NCBI RefSeq assembly: GCF_003545695.1
Contig: NZ_QUZZ01000002.1
Coordinates: 186,001 to 250,000 of the forward strand
DNA: 64,000 bases
Reading direction: 5' to 3'
DNA from: Taibaiella helva
GTDB lineage: Bacteria; Bacteroidota; Bacteroidia; Chitinophagales; Chitinophagaceae
Positions 61,029 through 64,000 of the stretch are shown here, piece by piece. Position numbers and translations under genes: made by a program. The number at the start of each line of letters is the position of its first letter. Position 1 is the first letter of the stretch. A model generated the notes under the pieces. It worked only from the letters and a program-made list of their open reading frames with translations, did not search any database and was not told the origin of the DNA.

Positions 61029-62639
61029 TTATGGTGTAATAGAAAACACTTTTAACCCCGGCACCCGGTTTTGGGTGAGATCGGGCAGGGCCTGGCCATC
61101 GGGCGTTGTCAGCTGGTAATCGTCGCCGGCGCCTTCATAAAAATAAAAATAGTAGCGCACACCGTAGCGCCGGGCATCTGCCAGCAAGGCGCCGGTATTT
61201 GCTGTATTGAGCGGCTGGCAATACCAGGGATTTTGCGAAAACCAGGAGAGCTGCGCCATGGAAATGGAGGCGTCGGCATAGCTGCGGTTGCTGACAAACG
61301 CACCCCGGATACCGAGGCGTTTCAGCTCCCCCGCCAGCCGATATTCTGCCTCTCCTTTGCCCCACATCTTTTTGAGGTCCGACACCGGCGTTACCAGGAA
61401 AGAAAGGAAGAATACGGCCGTAAATGCTTTTCTGCCCCAAGAGGAAAACAAAGGGAGCAGCCGTTCCCCGGCATAAACCAGGAACAGGATCGCCGCTGCC
61501 GGCATGATGAACCAGGTATAGCGGCCACCTTCAAAAGTGAACAGCCAGAAAGGCAGCGGGTAGACCAGGTATACCAGCAGCAGGATCTTCAGCGGCAGCT
61601 TCAATCCGCGGAACCAGCCCTTGGTGGCCAGCAGCACCAGGGTAATGAGCCAGGTAAGAAAAAAGAAGGGGGAGATCCGGTTGCCGGTGCCGACCCAGCC
61701 GAGCGCATTATAGCCGATACGCGCCAGCTGCCGCAGCAGGAGGCCGGGAGAATCATAAAAATGGACGATACGACCCTGGGCGAAATACGGATCTTCAAAA
61801 TAGAACAGCGAGCCTTCATAAGGCGGCGGTACCACCACCCGGATGCCCGGCCTGAATTCCTGCGTGCCCACCAGGAACCAGGAGGCGTTCAGTTTCCCGG
61901 CGGTAGAGGAGGTCCATATCCCGTATTTTTCATGCAGCAGGTACAGCCAGGGGGCATCCAGCGCCAGCATCACCACACCCGCAACCAGGCAAATGGTAAT
62001 CAGCCGTTGCCAGGGGAAGGGCCTCAGGCTGCGCAAATGCATTACGGCAGCCATAAAGATCATCAGGGGAAAAAAGAAAAAGGAATAGGCCTTGCTGAAA
62101 TAGGCCAGGGAGCTCAGCAGGCCAAGCAGCAGCCATATCCATACCTTTTTGGTAAAGTCGCTGCGGAGCAGCAACAATAGCCCGAGGCTGAGAAAGAAAT
62201 ATTGCCAGAAATCGGTAAAGGACTGGAAGTAAAGTGCGTACAGCCAGAAGCCGGCCGACATCAGCCCGAAGCACCAGCGTTCGAAGGTGGATGTCCTGAA
62301 ACGGTTGAACAAGCGCTGTGTGCTGACCATAAGGCCGATCACCGAGACTGTATTGACCACGATGGCCGCGGTAAACAGCTCCAGGCCGCTTGCCTTTACC
62401 AGCAAGGCCGTGAGCCAGCAGCCCATGGGGCTCCAGAAGGCATTAACGGCATGGTTGAAATTTCCTTCCAGGTATTGCTTCGCAATGTTGAGGTAGCACA
62501 GGGCGTCGCTGTCCACATAATAGCGCATATGCGGCCAGGTCGCCCATACCAGCAGTACCAGCAGCAGCGGGGGAAAAAGGTAAACCGGCCATTGCGGTCC
62601 GGATGAGGTCTGTGACCGGGATACAAGATGATCGCTCAT
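61029..62639 (-). CDS. Polytopic GT-C-like membrane glycosyltransferase candidate
   Basis: The 536-residue protein has about 11 membrane helices and an early acidic motif in the first periplasmic loop (YYVDSDALCYLN), followed by a C-terminal soluble domain of ~100 residues. The layout matches GT-C (ArnT/PMT-like) lipid-linked sugar transferases, though no family-specific motif is clear, so the call is structural. The start at 62639 (MSDHLVSRS) is chosen over 62660, which adds seven residues. It is upstream of the 2OG oxygenase on the same strand with a 70-bp gap. Confidence 0.7.
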   Translation of the reverse strand: MSDHLVSRSQTSSGPQWPVYLFPPLLLVLLVWATWPHMRYYVDSDALCYLNIAKQYLEGNFNHAVNAFWSPMGCWLTALLVKASGLELFTAAIVVNTVSVIGLMVSTQRLFNRFRTSTFERWCFGLMSAGFWLYALYFQSFTDFWQYFFLSLGLLLLLRSDFTKKVWIWLLLGLLSSLAYFSKAYSFFFFPLMIFMAAVMHLRSLRPFPWQRLITICLVAGVVMLALDAPWLYLLHEKYGIWTSSTAGKLNASWFLVGTQEFRPGIRVVVPPPYEGSLFYFEDPYFAQGRIVHFYDSPGLLLRQLARIGYNALGWVGTGNRISPFFFLTWLITLVLLATKGWFRGLKLPLKILLLVYLVYPLPFWLFTFEGGRYTWFIMPAAAILFLVYAGERLLPLFSSWGRKAFTAVFFLSFLVTPVSDLKKMWGKGEAEYRLAGELKRLGIRGAFVSNRSYADASISMAQLSWFSQNPWYCQPLNTANTGALLADARRYGVRYYFYFYEGAGDDYQLTTPDGQALPDLTQNRVPGLKVFSITP

Positions 62640-62815
62640 GGGCAGCAGGTACCGGAACAACGGAAGATGGTTTCCGGCAAGCCGTAAAATTAAGGCAATC
62701 AGCGATAGGAAGCGGTGAGCCGGAAGAAAACTGCTGCTGTGTGGAAATTTTCTAAATTGGCATCTTTATTCCAGAGGATTTGTTGTGAAGATAGGTCATT
62801 TATTAAAGGCAGTCA

Positions 62816-63367
62816 TTGTCCAGGGATCACTTACATATCGCCGATGAAGAGTTGCTCGCCCGTTTCAGGGCCGATGGCAACAGCGATTGGCTCGGCATTT
62901 TGCTGGAGCGTTATACCATGCTGCTTTTCGGCGTATGCATGAAATACCTGCGGCAGCAGGATGCTGCCCGTGATGCTGTGCAGCAGGTCTTCCTGAAGGC
63001 CTTGTCGGAGATACCCAAGTACCCGATCGACAATATAGGCGGCTGGCTCTACCAGGTAGCCCGCAACCTTTGCCTGAGCCAGCTTCGTGGCAAAAAGGAA
63101 TACGCAGATGAAGCGCCGCTGCAATTTATGGCGCAGCCGGAGGAAGTACCCTTATCTTTGCTGATCGAAAAGGAAAGGGATATTGACCGGCTGAAAGCAG
63201 AGCTGGCCACCCTGAAAGAAGAGCAGCGGGTATGCGTGGCGGCCTTTTACCTGGAAAAGAAAAGTTACCAGCAGATCGCCGGCCAGACAGGCTATAGCGT
63301 GAAGCAGGTAAAAAGCCATATTCAGAACGGAAAACGGAACCTGAGGATTAAAATGGAATCTCATTGA
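62816..63367 (+). CDS. ECF-family sigma factor
   Basis: The 183-residue protein has sigma region 2 (YTMLLFGVCMKYLRQQDAAR, AVQQVFLKAL, WLYQVARNLCLSQLRGK) and region 4 (LKEEQRVCVAAFYLEKKSYQ, YSVKQVKSHIQNGKRNL), without regions 1.1 and 3. No ATG precedes region 2 in frame: an in-frame TAA stands at 62804-62806, so the start must be TTG at 62816 or a later codon. A TTG start may reduce expression. A small membrane protein gene follows within 60 bp and may encode its anti-sigma partner. Confidence 0.92.
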   Translation: MSRDHLHIADEELLARFRADGNSDWLGILLERYTMLLFGVCMKYLRQQDAARDAVQQVFLKALSEIPKYPIDNIGGWLYQVARNLCLSQLRGKKEYADEAPLQFMAQPEEVPLSLLIEKERDIDRLKAELATLKEEQRVCVAAFYLEKKSYQQIAGQTGYSVKQVKSHIQNGKRNLRIKMESH

Positions 63368-63424
63368 CCCGGAAGCCTGTATTTAAATCTTTGTATCGTG
63401 CCGAAAAGAAACAGAACAGAGGGA

Positions 63425-63757
63425 ATGCATCACAGCGATATAGACGAAGCGCAGCTGCTCGCCTATATCGAAGGCAGCCTGACGCCCGAAGAGCAGTTCC
63501 GGCTCGAAACCTTGCTGGACCAGGACCCTTTTCTGAGCGATGCGATAGACGGCCTGTCGGCGATAGAAGATAAAGCCCAGTTGAGAATGATCGCCGGGCA
63601 GATCAACGCCCAGCTTCGCAGGCAGATACAAAGTCGCAGAAAGCACCGCCGGCGCCGGCCCCGGCTGGACAATCATTGGGGCTGGATTTTTGTGCTGGTG
63701 CTGCTGTTGCTGGTGCTGTTGAGCTGGTGGGTCATCAGGCAAATGCCCACCCGCTGA
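63425..63757 (+). CDS. Small membrane protein after the ECF sigma factor
   Basis: The 110-residue protein has an acidic N-terminal half resembling the start of short anti-sigma proteins (DIDEAQLLAYIEGSLTPEEQFRLE), a very basic stretch (RRKHRRRRPR) and one C-terminal membrane helix (GWIFVLVLLLLVLLSWWVI). Position after the sigma factor suggests an anti-sigma or membrane-tether role (inference). A GTG start at 63398 is an alternative and would add nine residues. Confidence 0.7.
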   Translation: MHHSDIDEAQLLAYIEGSLTPEEQFRLETLLDQDPFLSDAIDGLSAIEDKAQLRMIAGQINAQLRRQIQSRRKHRRRRPRLDNHWGWIFVLVLLLLVLLSWWVIRQMPTR

Positions 63758-63760
63758 TGC

Positions 63761-64000
63761 TCAGCCGCTGAAGGCCTGTAACAGCGCAGCTTTCCTTCGG
63801 GCCGACACTTCCAGCACTTCCCTTCCCTGCAGGGTAATATACCCGCCTCCATTCTTTCCTTTATGGTATTCGATCACCTGGCTGGGATTGACCAGGTGCT
63901 TGTGATGAATACGCAAAAAACCATAACGTTTCAATTCTGATTCATAATCGCCCAGGGACCTTGATGCGACAATACTGCTATGGTCGGTAAACAGGATCAG
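63761..64000 (-). CDS. LytTR-domain response regulator, C-terminal part
   Basis: The minus-strand frame is open from the window edge at 64000 to a stop at 63761-63763, giving 79 residues. It contains a LytTR DNA-binding domain with SRSLGDYESELKRYGFLRIH, then HHKHLVNPSQVIEY and a C-terminal ITLQGREVLEVSARRKAALL. In full-length proteins this domain follows a receiver domain, so the gene is probably an AlgR/LytR-type regulator that continues past the window. It is convergent with the sigma factor pair. Confidence 0.9.
   Translation of the reverse strand: MILFTDHSSIVASRSLGDYESELKRYGFLRIHHKHLVNPSQVIEYHKGKNGGGYITLQGREVLEVSARRKAALLQAFSG

Overview
The window reads as chromosomal DNA of a Bacteroidota bacterium, most likely in the Chitinophagia/Chitinophagaceae neighbourhood (inferred, no search run). 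The evidence is: two type IX secretion (T9SS) cargo proteins with type A and type B C-terminal domains; many promoters with the Bacteroidota -7 box TAnnTTTG; weak Shine-Dalgarno use; a GT117/DUF2723 membrane glycosyltransferase; futalosine-pathway menaquinone synthesis; and a RiPP leader of the type found in Bacteroidota lanthipeptide precursors. Gene density is high and most content is core metabolism. I saw no tRNA, rRNA, CRISPR array, transposase, integrase or phage gene.

Layout. 1-1877: 3' part of a repeat-rich T9SS type B surface protein. 2023-4704 (-): NarL-type regulator, short histidine kinase, multi-spanning membrane protein and an AT-rich unknown gene, forming one cluster. 5000-7813 (+): a 48-codon ORF with its own promoter, a membrane patatin phospholipase and a coupled membrane protein. 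7997-13435: alpha-2-macroglobulin-like lipoprotein with a thioester motif. 13543-18733: ACSF3-like malonyl-CoA synthetase, two DUF1573 proteins, enolase and an SH3-like secreted protein. 18920-21991 (-): GT117 protein. 22120-24189: PhoR/PhoB-type two-component pair. 24238-28224: DinB, Nudix, VOC, an unknown membrane protein, CbpA/CbpM and a TfoX-N protein. 28225-28759: island of dispersed repeats.

28760-36000: 2H phosphoesterase, FolE and a QueD/PTPS homologue, then futalosine hydrolase, a DUF2007 protein, TrmD behind 7-bp tandem repeats, a trypsin-like lipoprotein, TsaC and NDH-2. 35977-39599: unknown secreted protein, a lanthipeptide-like precursor without maturation enzymes, and RecN. 39719-44409: thioredoxin-fold protein, PrmC, Frr and a C45-type hydrolase. 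44720-45859 (-): arginase-fold protein that has lost one metal site. 45967-53043 (-): complete histidine operon hisGDCBHAF(IE), preceded by a leader peptide with the run HHHHFH and a strong intrinsic terminator, so it is very probably controlled by transcription attenuation. 53131-55254: secreted T9SS metalloprotease. 55255-57130: a repeat-bearing gap, a DUF2752 gene and a TM2 gene. 57131-59846 (-): accC, accB and efp. 60089-64000: 2OG-Fe(II) oxygenase, GT-C-like membrane protein, ECF sigma factor with a small membrane protein, and the C-terminal part of a LytTR regulator.

The items most worth a second look are the his attenuator, the orphan lanthipeptide-like precursor, the metal-site-depleted arginase homologue, the dispersed two-part repeat family, the heptamer arrays abutting trmD, and the small ORF upstream of the patatin. 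No wholly new multi-gene system is evident.
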